Shown here piece after piece: positions 1-8,567 of a stretch of 64,000 nt of DNA (its first letter is position 1; every line of letters begins with the position of its first letter). A program made the position numbers and the translations under genes. The notes below the pieces were generated by a model. The model was not told where the DNA came from, did no database searches, and worked only from the letters and a program-made list of their open reading frames with translations. The stretch comes from Tellurirhabdus rosea (GTDB taxonomy: Bacteria; Bacteroidota; Bacteroidia; Cytophagales; Spirosomataceae): NCBI RefSeq assembly GCF_026278345.1, contig NZ_CP111085.1, positions 5,362,501 through 5,426,500 of the forward strand. The letters are read 5' to 3'.

Positions 1-1385
<1,385 letters not shown>

Positions 1386-1539
1386 ATTCCTTTACAGGCC
1401 AAGAAGTGCAGTCGACAGACTCACAAGGTAGCGGTTGTAGTTTCCAGTGCGGCAAGAAACGCCATAGACATCAGGGGAGCCATTCCCTTAACCCACCGCC
1501 GGGACGCGAGTGCCGGGTAAGCGTGGGGGAAGAGCAGGG

Positions 1540-1650
1540 ATGGTGGCCATGGTGCGGGGGTCCACCTCTTTCCATTCCGAACAGAGCCGTTAAGCCCCGC
1601 CACGCCGATGGTACTGGAGTCGCATCCGGGAGAGTAGGTAGCCGCCACCG
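1540..1650 (+). rRNA. 5S ribosomal RNA
   Basis: A 5S rRNA of about 111 nt follows the 23S gene after a spacer of about 150 nt. The ends pair (TGGTGGC near 1541 with GCCGCCA near 1641), and the conserved CCATTCCGAACAGAG loop B region and GAGAGTAGGT loop E/helix region are present. The canonical order 23S-5S and the terminator directly downstream show this is the end of an rRNA operon. Ends are estimated to within a few nucleotides. Confidence 0.93.
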
Positions 1651-1660
1651 CTGAATCAGG

Positions 1661-1695
1661 GGCCACAGACACTGTCTGTGGCCTTTTTTGTTTTT
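1661..1695 (+). terminator. rRNA operon intrinsic terminator
   Basis: A perfect 10-bp stem (GGCCACAGAC / GTCTGTGGCC) with a 3-nt loop is followed by a T-rich run (TTTTTTGTTTTT). It sits about 10 nt after the 5S gene and ends the rRNA operon on the plus strand. Confidence 0.93.
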
Positions 1696-1759
1696 AGCGC
1701 TATAAAAGAAGCTCGTTCCGCCTCGTTTACGGGTCTTTTACAAACAAATTCAACAAGCG

Positions 1760-3076
1760 CTATTTTTGAGAGACAACGGTGGTGGTCTCTGAAGCAAGAG
1801 CCTGATAAACAAGCGTCTTGAATTTGTCCCCAATTTCGCCGTGACTGTTGGGCACCATCTGGGTTAAAAACAGAGCCACGATTCCTTCCCGGGGATCGGC
1901 CCAGTAAGAGGTGCCAAAATAGCCGCCCCATTGAAAGCTCCCTTCTGAAACGGGCGTCTGCGCTGCGGATTCCGCGGTGAAAATTCCGAAACCTAGACCA
2001 AATTTCTGGTCACCCAACGACAGGGCTCCGATCTGGTTGCTTGTCATCATCCGGACGGTGGCGCGGCTGAGCAACTGCTTTCCGTTGTAGGTGCCCCCGT
2101 TCAATAACATCTGCAGAAAAGTGGCGTAGTCCAGGGCGGTGGAGGAAAGACCCGCTCCACCCGAAAAATACGTTCCTTTAGTATTCGGGTAGTTGACGTC
2201 CATGTCTTTACGCACCTCACTCATCTTTCGCACCCCTTTTCCGGCCTCTTCGGTATAAAGAGTGGACAGCCGATTGCGCCTGTCCGGAGGAAGATAAAAC
2301 CAGGTATCTTTCATGCCCAACGGATCAAAAATTCGGGTCCGGAAAAACTGGTCGAGGGGCATACCGGAAACAACTTCCACGAGGTAGCCAAGCAGGTCTG
2401 TGTTCAGTCCGTACGTCCACCGCTCGCCGGGCTGGTGAAGCAGCGGCTGTTGAGCCAGGATTTTCATCTGGTCGACGAGCTTTCCGTTGGGGACGCCGAG
2501 GCCGGCATGCAGGCCCGCTTTGGCATAAAGAGCGTTGGCGGTAGGACTGCCAATAACCGGATACCCAATTCCGGACGTATGCGAAAGCAAGTGCCGGATG
2601 GTGACTGCCTTTTTCGCGGCCACCGTCGTGTAGGTCGAATCCCTGTCGTTAAACTTATCCAGCACCTTTAGACCTTTGAACTCCGGAATGTACTGCGAGA
2701 CAGGGTCATCCAGCCGAAATTTCCCTTCTTCATACAGCATCATAACGGCCACACTGGTGATCGCCTTGGTTTGGGACGCGATTCGAAAAATGGCATCTTT
2801 TGCCAGAGGACTTTTCCGCGAGATATCGTCATACCCGAACCCTTTGTGGTACACAATTCGTCCATTTCGGACGATGAGGGCAACGGCGCCGGGCAGCCAG
2901 CCTTTCTGTACATACTCATTAACAGCCCGGTCGATTCGCTGGAGCCGCTCAGCGTTGAAGCTGGTGGCCTCGGGAGTGCCGGGCCGGAGCACAAAAGAGC
3001 CGGTTTGGGACCAGACGGTGGCGGGCATGGCGACCAGCAGCAAAACTGCCAGTACGAGCGGACGAATCAAGTGCAT
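1760..3076 (-). CDS. Secreted serine hydrolase, beta-lactamase class C family
   Basis: A periplasmic or surface serine hydrolase of the class C beta-lactamase / D-aminopeptidase / esterase fold, 438 aa. The signal peptide ends near VWSQ (about residue 23). The catalytic SxxK is SQTK at about residues 101-104, followed by a Tyr motif in WTYGLN and a C-terminal WGGYFGTSYWADP segment that replaces the KTG box. Such proteins cleave esters or D-amino-acid peptides more often than beta-lactams, so resistance should not be inferred. I prefer the ATG at 3076, since the frame extends to a TTG at 3106 but only the ATG gives a clean signal peptide. It is monocistronic and ends just after the rRNA operon. 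Substrate unknown. Confidence 0.9.
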   Translation of the reverse strand: MHLIRPLVLAVLLLVAMPATVWSQTGSFVLRPGTPEATSFNAERLQRIDRAVNEYVQKGWLPGAVALIVRNGRIVYHKGFGYDDISRKSPLAKDAIFRIASQTKAITSVAVMMLYEEGKFRLDDPVSQYIPEFKGLKVLDKFNDRDSTYTTVAAKKAVTIRHLLSHTSGIGYPVIGSPTANALYAKAGLHAGLGVPNGKLVDQMKILAQQPLLHQPGERWTYGLNTDLLGYLVEVVSGMPLDQFFRTRIFDPLGMKDTWFYLPPDRRNRLSTLYTEEAGKGVRKMSEVRKDMDVNYPNTKGTYFSGGAGLSSTALDYATFLQMLLNGGTYNGKQLLSRATVRMMTSNQIGALSLGDQKFGLGFGIFTAESAAQTPVSEGSFQWGGYFGTSYWADPREGIVALFLTQMVPNSHGEIGDKFKTLVYQALASETTTVVSQK

Positions 3077-3266
3077 AAGTTCAACGGGTAACTGAAAACG
3101 GTTCAATTTACAATAAAGGGGAACCAGGGCCGACCCAAATCCTCATTTCGGAAAATAAAAATAGTGAACATTATTCATGAAATAAGTTTATTCGGTGCGG
3201 GTAAACATAACATTGTGCGGGTAGTTCGGAAATGGGAGCGAGATACCTGGCAAAAACCGTACAACT

Positions 3267-5888
3267 ATGAAATTAGTAGCTATGCGCTGCCTGCGCGGAC
3301 CCAACTTTTGGTCTGTCAGCCGCCACAACCTTGTGGCCATGCGCCTTGACCTGGAAGAACTGGAAGAACACCCAACCAATACCCTTGAAGGATTTCTGGA
3401 ACGGCTGACGGCCGCCATGCCGAGTCTGTACGACCACCATTGCTCGGAAGGACATCCCGGAGGGTTCTTCGAACGGGTTCGGGAAGGAACCTGGATGGGC
3501 CACGTCGTTGAGCACCTGGCGCTTGAGCTTCAGGGCCTTGCGGGAATGAACGTGGGCTTTGGACAAACCCGGGGTACGGGCGAGAGGGGTGTTTATCACG
3601 TTGTCTTTGCCTGTCGGGAAGAAAGGGCCGGTATGCTGGCCGGCGGCTGTGCGGTTGATCTGGCACAGGCGCTGGTAGACGGAAAAGAATACGATGTGGC
3701 CGGAGCCGTAGAACGCATCCGGCAGCTTTACGAAGCGGATAAACTGGGCCCAAGTACGGCCGCCATTGTGGACGCCTGCCGCCGGAAAGGCGTTCCGACC
3801 ATCCGACTGGACGCGGACTCTACCATTCAACTCGGCTACGGTGCCCGGCAGAAGCGTATACAGGCTACCGTCTCCAGCCAGACCAGCGCCATTGCCATGG
3901 ACCTGGCGGCGGATAAAGACAAAACCAAGCAGGTGCTGGAAGAAGCCGGTATTCCGGTGCCGACCGGGCGGGTCATTGGGAGCGAGGAAGAACTTCAGGA
4001 AGTGCTCCGGGCCCTCGGGTTTCCGCTGGTGGTCAAGCCGCTGGACGGAAATCATGGACGGGGCGTTACCACCAACATCCGGACGGCCAGCGAACTGTTT
4101 GAAGCCTGGCAGCGCGCCAGAGTCCATTCGAAAGAAGTGATCGTCGAACAGTTTGTGTCGGGGAACGACTACCGGCTGCTGGTCATTGATTTTAAACTCT
4201 GCGCGGTGGCTCAACGGCTGCCGGCGCTGGTCGTGGGGGACGGCTTCTCGACCATTCGCGAACTCATCGACGTGGTCAACCGGGACGAACGGCGCGGAAC
4301 CGGGCACCAGAACGTCCTCACCCGGATTGAACTGGACGAAGCCACGCTCGCCCTGCTGCGGTCCCGCCACCTGAGTCCGGAAAGTGTGTTGCCGCAGGAC
4401 GAGGTGTTGTACCTGAAGAAAACCGCGAACCTCAGCACGGGAGGGACGTCGATCGACCGCACGGATGAGATTCATCCCGAACTGGCCCGAATGGCCGAGC
4501 GGATCGCCCGGGTGATCGGACTGGACATCTGTGGCATCGACCTCATTGCGCACGATATAACCGTGCCGCTCCAGCAGGCCGGGGCGGCGGTGATCGAGGT
4601 GAACGCCGGTCCCGGACTGCGGATGCATACGCATCCGACCGAAGGCAAACCCCGCGATGTAGGCCAGGCAATTGCCGATATGCTTTTCCCGAATGAAGAA
4701 AATGGACGAATTCCGCTGATCGCCATCACGGGAACGAACGGGAAAACGTCCACTACCCGCCTGATTGCGCATATCTTCAAAGGGATGCAGAAGAAAGTCG
4801 GCTTCACCACCACGGAAGGAATTTACCTGGGGGACGACCTTATCGAGCGGGGAGACTGCACCGGACCCATCAGCGCCGGCAAGATTCTGCGCGACTCCTC
4901 CGTCGAGGTGGCGGTGCTGGAATGCGCCCGGGGCGGTATTCTTCGGGCGGGACTGGCCTTCGACCAGTGTGATGTGGGCGTGGTGACCAATGTGGCCGCC
5001 GACCACCTGGGTCTAGAAGGCATTCTGACCGTGGAAGACATGGCCCGGGTGAAATCCGTTATTCCTGAAACGGTCCGAAAGGGTGGGTACGCCGTCCTGA
5101 ATGCCGATAACGACTACACCTACGCCATGCGGGAAGAGGTCCGAAGCGAGGTGGCGCTGTTCAGCCGCCGCGCGGGGAACGAACGGGTGCAGCAGCACCG
5201 GCAGACGGGCGGACTGGCCGCGATCTGCGACGGAGGCTGGCTCAAAATCTGCCGGGGCGACGAGTCGATTCCGCTGGTACACGTCAGAGATGTACCGCTG
5301 ACGTTCAACGGCACCTGCGGATTCATGATCGAGAACGTCCTGGCGGCCGCGCTGGCCTGTTATTGTCAGAACGTGCCCGTGGATGTCATCACGGAAGGGC
5401 TACGGACTTTTGTCCCCACGCACGAAACGACTCCGGGCCGGATGAACGTCTTTCAGCTTTCGGACATCCGGGTGGTGGTCGATTACGCGCATAATCCGCA
5501 CGGCCTGATTGCCTTGAGCGAATTTGTCCAGAATACCGAAGCTTCCCGCCGCATTGGCATCGTCACGGGCGTGGGCGACCGGCGGGATGACGACATCCGG
5601 CAGATTGGCCGCATCGCCGCCGAGACCTTCGACGAAATCATCATCCGGATCGATGAAGATACCCGGGACCGGCCCGCCGAACAGATTGCAGAGCTTTTGC
5701 AGCAGGGCATTGCCGAAGTGGCTCCGGATAAAGCCGCGCAGGTCGTGCCGAGCGAGGAGAAGGCCCTCCGGACCGCTATCGACCGGGCTCCATCGGGCGC
5801 GCTGGTGATGCACCTGACCGAAAAGATTGAAGTGGCCGTGCAACTGATCAAAAGGCTGGAGACGCAGAGAAAACCGGTTGCCGTTTAA
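3267..5888 (+). CDS. cphA: Cyanophycin synthetase
   Basis: Builds cyanophycin, a poly-aspartate backbone with arginine side chains, in the cytoplasm using ATP. The 873-aa product has the three expected parts: an N-terminal domain (about 1-160, opening with LRGPNFWS and MRLDLEEL), an ATP-grasp domain (about 215-475, with VVKPLDGNHGRG near 255-266 and EVNAGPG near 444-450), and a Mur-ligase-like domain with P-loop GTNGKTST at 489-496. The length fits CphA1, which condenses free Asp and Arg, rather than the shorter dipeptide-using CphA2. The ATG at 3267 matches the usual family start. The gene converges on the degradation genes 12 bp away. A weak -7-like TAACATTG lies at 3208-3215. Family identity is clear; CphA1-type substrate use is inferred from length. 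Confidence 0.96.
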   Translation: MKLVAMRCLRGPNFWSVSRHNLVAMRLDLEELEEHPTNTLEGFLERLTAAMPSLYDHHCSEGHPGGFFERVREGTWMGHVVEHLALELQGLAGMNVGFGQTRGTGERGVYHVVFACREERAGMLAGGCAVDLAQALVDGKEYDVAGAVERIRQLYEADKLGPSTAAIVDACRRKGVPTIRLDADSTIQLGYGARQKRIQATVSSQTSAIAMDLAADKDKTKQVLEEAGIPVPTGRVIGSEEELQEVLRALGFPLVVKPLDGNHGRGVTTNIRTASELFEAWQRARVHSKEVIVEQFVSGNDYRLLVIDFKLCAVAQRLPALVVGDGFSTIRELIDVVNRDERRGTGHQNVLTRIELDEATLALLRSRHLSPESVLPQDEVLYLKKTANLSTGGTSIDRTDEIHPELARMAERIARVIGLDICGIDLIAHDITVPLQQAGAAVIEVNAGPGLRMHTHPTEGKPRDVGQAIADMLFPNEENGRIPLIAITGTNGKTSTTRLIAHIFKGMQKKVGFTTTEGIYLGDDLIERGDCTGPISAGKILRDSSVEVAVLECARGGILRAGLAFDQCDVGVVTNVAADHLGLEGILTVEDMARVKSVIPETVRKGGYAVLNADNDYTYAMREEVRSEVALFSRRAGNERVQQHRQTGGLAAICDGGWLKICRGDESIPLVHVRDVPLTFNGTCGFMIENVLAAALACYCQNVPVDVITEGLRTFVPTHETTPGRMNVFQLSDIRVVVDYAHNPHGLIALSEFVQNTEASRRIGIVTGVGDRRDDDIRQIGRIAAETFDEIIIRIDEDTRDRPAEQIAELLQQGIAEVAPDKAAQVVPSEEKALRTAIDRAPSGALVMHLTEKIEVAVQLIKRLETQRKPVAV

Positions 5889-5900
5889 AGCGGACCTTCG

Positions 5901-6752
5901 TCAATGTTCAATAAAGCGACGCTGGCGCAGGGAGTAACTAGCTCCCTGCGCCAGAATGTGCAGCCGCAGATTTTCGATGTAAACGGGCTCGAACTCATTG
6001 GCGTGGTGGTAGTTGGTTTTAATGATCTCGTCGGCTTCGATGACGATAATGACCCCGGAACCAATGGCCCGCATCGTATCTTCGCCGGTAATCACTAGCC
6101 CCGTATCTTCGCTGATTCCCAAAGCAATGCACTCCGGATGCCGCATCAGGGCTTCGGTCATGCGGGCGAGCCGTCCCCGGTTCATAAAATGCGTGTCGAT
6201 GATCGCCTGCGGGAGCAGCCCAAATCCCTGGCCCGTATCGACCATGCCTTTCAGCAGCGGCTCGGCGCTGTTGCCCTCCCGAATCATGAAATGAGACATG
6301 GCCATCGCCCCGGCGCTGGTTCCGGCAATAACAAACGGCTCCTCCTGATAACGTCTTTTCAATAAGTCAAAAAACGGCGTTCCGGCCAGAATCTCGGTCA
6401 GCTTTACCTGGTCGCCCCCGGTGAAGATGACGCCATCCGCCTGTTCGAGTCGCTTCAGGTTTTCGGCCGCGTGGGCTTCCCCGCGACTGCGGATGTCGAG
6501 GTAGCCAACCTGGCGTAGATTCAGGTGCTCGAAGGCTTCGTCGTACATTTCCCGCATTTCGTCGGGCACACTCGAAGCGGAGGGAATCACCTCAATGCGG
6601 GACTGTTCGCCCCGGATTTCGTCCAGCACTTCTTTCAGAATTCCCGAATGAAAAAAATCGACCAGCGGTGAACGATCGTCGTCTGTCTGCTCTGCTGGTC
6701 CTTTCGCTTCGTTGCCGCCGATGGGAATCAGTTTGCCTTTGGGTACATTCAT
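5901..6752 (-). CDS. cphB: Cyanophycinase, peptidase family S51
   Basis: A 283-aa serine exopeptidase expected to cut cyanophycin into beta-Asp-Arg dipeptides. Seen are the family's GG-rich start (KLIPIGGNEAKG), GGDQ at 112-115, and the nucleophile elbow GTSAGAMAMS with the probable catalytic Ser146. There is no obvious signal peptide, so it should act on intracellular granules. It lies downstream of the isoaspartyl peptidase gene on the same strand (70-bp gap) and converges on cphA, so the neighbours support the function strongly. The 3' end of the gene contains a perfect 13-bp inverted repeat (5922-5954), so the coding sequence doubles as a possible terminator. Confidence 0.94.
   Translation of the reverse strand: MNVPKGKLIPIGGNEAKGPAEQTDDDRSPLVDFFHSGILKEVLDEIRGEQSRIEVIPSASSVPDEMREMYDEAFEHLNLRQVGYLDIRSRGEAHAAENLKRLEQADGVIFTGGDQVKLTEILAGTPFFDLLKRRYQEEPFVIAGTSAGAMAMSHFMIREGNSAEPLLKGMVDTGQGFGLLPQAIIDTHFMNRGRLARMTEALMRHPECIALGISEDTGLVITGEDTMRAIGSGVIIVIEADEIIKTNYHHANEFEPVYIENLRLHILAQGASYSLRQRRFIEH
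5922..5954. terminator. Coding-embedded hairpin between cphA and cphB
   Basis: Perfect 13-bp arms (CTGGCGCAGGGAG / CTCCCTGCGCCAG) enclose a 7-nt loop within the last codons of cphB and just past the cphA stop. The stem is GC-rich but neither side has a strong T-run, so termination is inferred from position between convergent genes. It could also protect the 3' ends of both mRNAs. Confidence 0.5.
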
Positions 6753-6822
6753 GACCGGGTGGTTGCGGAGAAAAGGATGTATTCATTCATAACGGGGCAG
6801 CGGAGGGAAGTGTTACGCCGAT

Positions 6823-7713
6823 TTATTCAGTTCGGAATATCCGGATGTCCCCTTTTCCGTTTTCCGACCGCCAGCCCCGGAACATACTGCCCGAATTAAA
6901 TTCCAGCGCGACCTCACCGGCCGGAGTAACGGCAATGATACCGCCCTCGCCGCCCAGCGCGGCAATTTTGTCGAGCACGGAACGGCAGGCTTCTTTCAGG
7001 GAACGCTGCTGGTACCCGATCTGGCAGGAAACATCGTAGGCCGCTACCGTCCGGATGAAAAATTCGCCGTCGCCGGTGCAGGAGACGGCGCAGGTGTCGT
7101 TGTTGGCGTATGTGCCTACGCCGATGATGGCCGTATCGCCGACCCTCCCGGGCAACTGGCCCGTCAGACCACCGGTGGATGTCGCGGCGGCCAGATTTCC
7201 GTGCCGGTCGAGAGCCACCGCGCCGATGGTGTCCCGGGTGACGGCTTCCTGCTTTTCCTGAAGTTCCTCTGCTTTCTTCTCACTAAAGAAATAGTCATCC
7301 GAGTCAAATTCCAGTCCCTGCTCGCGGGCAAATTCTTCAGCCCCCGAGCCGACCATCAGCACGTGTTCGGTCTTTTCCATCACCGCCCGGGCCAGCAGAA
7401 CCGGGTTGCGGAGATTGACCACGCCGGCGGCGCAACCGGCCTCCAGGGTATCGCCCCGCATCAGGGCGGCTTCCAGTTCGTGCGTGCCGGCCGCGGTAAA
7501 GGCGGCTCCCCGCCCCGCGTTGAAGAGGACATTGTTCTCCATCGCCATCACGGCGGCCGTAACGGCATCGAGGGCGGTTCCGCCGCTTTCCAGCACGTCG
7601 TACCCGGCGGTCAGGGCTTCGTCCAGGCCCTGAAGGTATTGTTTCTGTTCAGCCTCGGAAAGATCGGCGGGCGTCAGGGGTTCGGCTCCCCCGTGAATAG
7701 CGATGACAAACAT
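6823..7713 (-). CDS. iaaA: Isoaspartyl peptidase / L-asparaginase, Ntn-hydrolase family
   Basis: A 296-aa plant-type asparaginase / isoaspartyl dipeptidase precursor that self-cleaves before a Thr nucleophile. Seen are IAIHGGA at the start, the FNAGRGAAFT region (64-73) and the cleavage site DTIGAVALDRHGNLAAATS with catalytic Thr162. The expected Gly before Thr is kept as D-T-I-G rather than G-T-V-G, a small departure that leaves the nucleophile intact. In this setting the likely role is hydrolysis of beta-Asp-Arg, the cyanophycinase product, to Asp and Arg. It is the first gene of the iaaA-cphB unit. General isoaspartyl repair or asparaginase activity remains possible. Confidence 0.92.
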   Translation of the reverse strand: MFVIAIHGGAEPLTPADLSEAEQKQYLQGLDEALTAGYDVLESGGTALDAVTAAVMAMENNVLFNAGRGAAFTAAGTHELEAALMRGDTLEAGCAAGVVNLRNPVLLARAVMEKTEHVLMVGSGAEEFAREQGLEFDSDDYFFSEKKAEELQEKQEAVTRDTIGAVALDRHGNLAAATSTGGLTGQLPGRVGDTAIIGVGTYANNDTCAVSCTGDGEFFIRTVAAYDVSCQIGYQQRSLKEACRSVLDKIAALGGEGGIIAVTPAGEVALEFNSGSMFRGWRSENGKGDIRIFRTE

Positions 7714-7736
7714 AGGCGTTGGGTTTTGATAATGAC

Positions 7737-7764
7737 AAAAGGCAGCATAATCATGCTGCCTTTT
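7737..7764 (-). terminator. Intrinsic terminator after the yceI-like gene
   Basis: AAAAGGCAGCAT / ATGCTGCCTTTT arms with a 4-nt loop form a symmetric stem with A- and T-runs on either side. It should stop leftward transcription from the YceI gene before the iaaA start at 7713, and could work in both directions. Confidence 0.8.
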
Positions 7765-7813
7765 ATACTCGCCTGGGTCGTTTTTGTTAGGGCCGAATCC
7801 TCACTCCCGAGCA

Positions 7814-8458
7814 TCAGACGGTCCCTTTCTTGGCTAACAGCTTCACTTCCAGTGTGAAATCGTCATAGATGGCCTTGTCGCCGAGGTTTTCGAAGAAGGA
7901 TTTGGAGCGAAACTTAATATCGTATTTGGTCCGGTCCACGGACATTTTCCCGTTGGCTTCCACTCCGTTTTTGGTAATGTTCACCGTAGCCGGAAAGGTG
8001 ACCGGCTGGGTGATTCCCTTAATGGTCAGGTTGCCCGTCAGATCGTACTGGCTGCCGCCTTTGGGAGTGGCTTTCGTGATGACGAAGGTGGCCACCGGGT
8101 GTTTTTCGACCGAGAAGAAATCGTCGGATTTCAGGTGCGTGACCAGCCGATTGTACATGTTCTCATTGTCCTTCAGGTCCAGGCTGGTGAGGGTTTTCAT
8201 GTCCGCCTCGACCGTGCCACCCGTCAGCTTGTTGCCATCGACCGACAGCGTGCCTTTGTTGATTTTAACGGTGCCGTAGTGTTCGCCGGTCACTTTCTTC
8301 CCGTTCCAGTTAATCACGCTCTGCTCCGTATCCACCGCGTAAGTGGTCGCCTTGGCGGCGGCTTTGACGGTGGGCACCTCCGCGGGTTTGTTCACAAAAG
8401 CACTTCCCGTCCAGACACTGGCGGCCACCAGGCCCAGTACAATTGCGTTGGTTTTCAT
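7814..8458 (-). CDS. YceI-family lipocalin-like periplasmic protein
   Basis: A 214-aa secreted protein of the YceI family, a lipocalin-like barrel that binds isoprenoid or other lipids in members with known structure. The ATG at 8458 begins a signal peptide (MKTNAIVLGLVAASVW...). The mature part carries the family pattern: TYAVDTEQSVINWNGKK, the HYGTVKINKG strand, LKSDDFFSVEKHPVATF, and a C-terminal FRSKSFFENLGDKAIYDDFTLEV. The open frame extends further upstream without a plausible signal peptide, so I use the internal ATG. It lies 109 bp downstream of a TonB-dependent receptor gene on the same strand. Ligand unknown. Confidence 0.9.
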   Translation of the reverse strand: MKTNAIVLGLVAASVWTGSAFVNKPAEVPTVKAAAKATTYAVDTEQSVINWNGKKVTGEHYGTVKINKGTLSVDGNKLTGGTVEADMKTLTSLDLKDNENMYNRLVTHLKSDDFFSVEKHPVATFVITKATPKGGSQYDLTGNLTIKGITQPVTFPATVNITKNGVEANGKMSVDRTKYDIKFRSKSFFENLGDKAIYDDFTLEVKLLAKKGTV

Positions 8459-8567
8459 ACGATAGGGGTTGATTGAAAGGTTTAAGAGAATGTTATCAGG
8501 TTTACCGCTTTTCCTAAAAGGCAATTTACCATTAACTTCTAATGATCGGCGGTAAACCTGCTGATTT

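Noticed and set aside
1760-3076. The class C beta-lactamase-like protein as a resistance gene
   Set aside because: The third motif is WGG-type rather than KTG and the family is mostly esterases and peptidases, so resistance cannot be claimed.
3273-5006. A 577-codon frame antisense to cphA
   Set aside because: It is a shadow of a GC-rich coding sequence; the opposite strand encodes an unmistakable cyanophycin synthetase.
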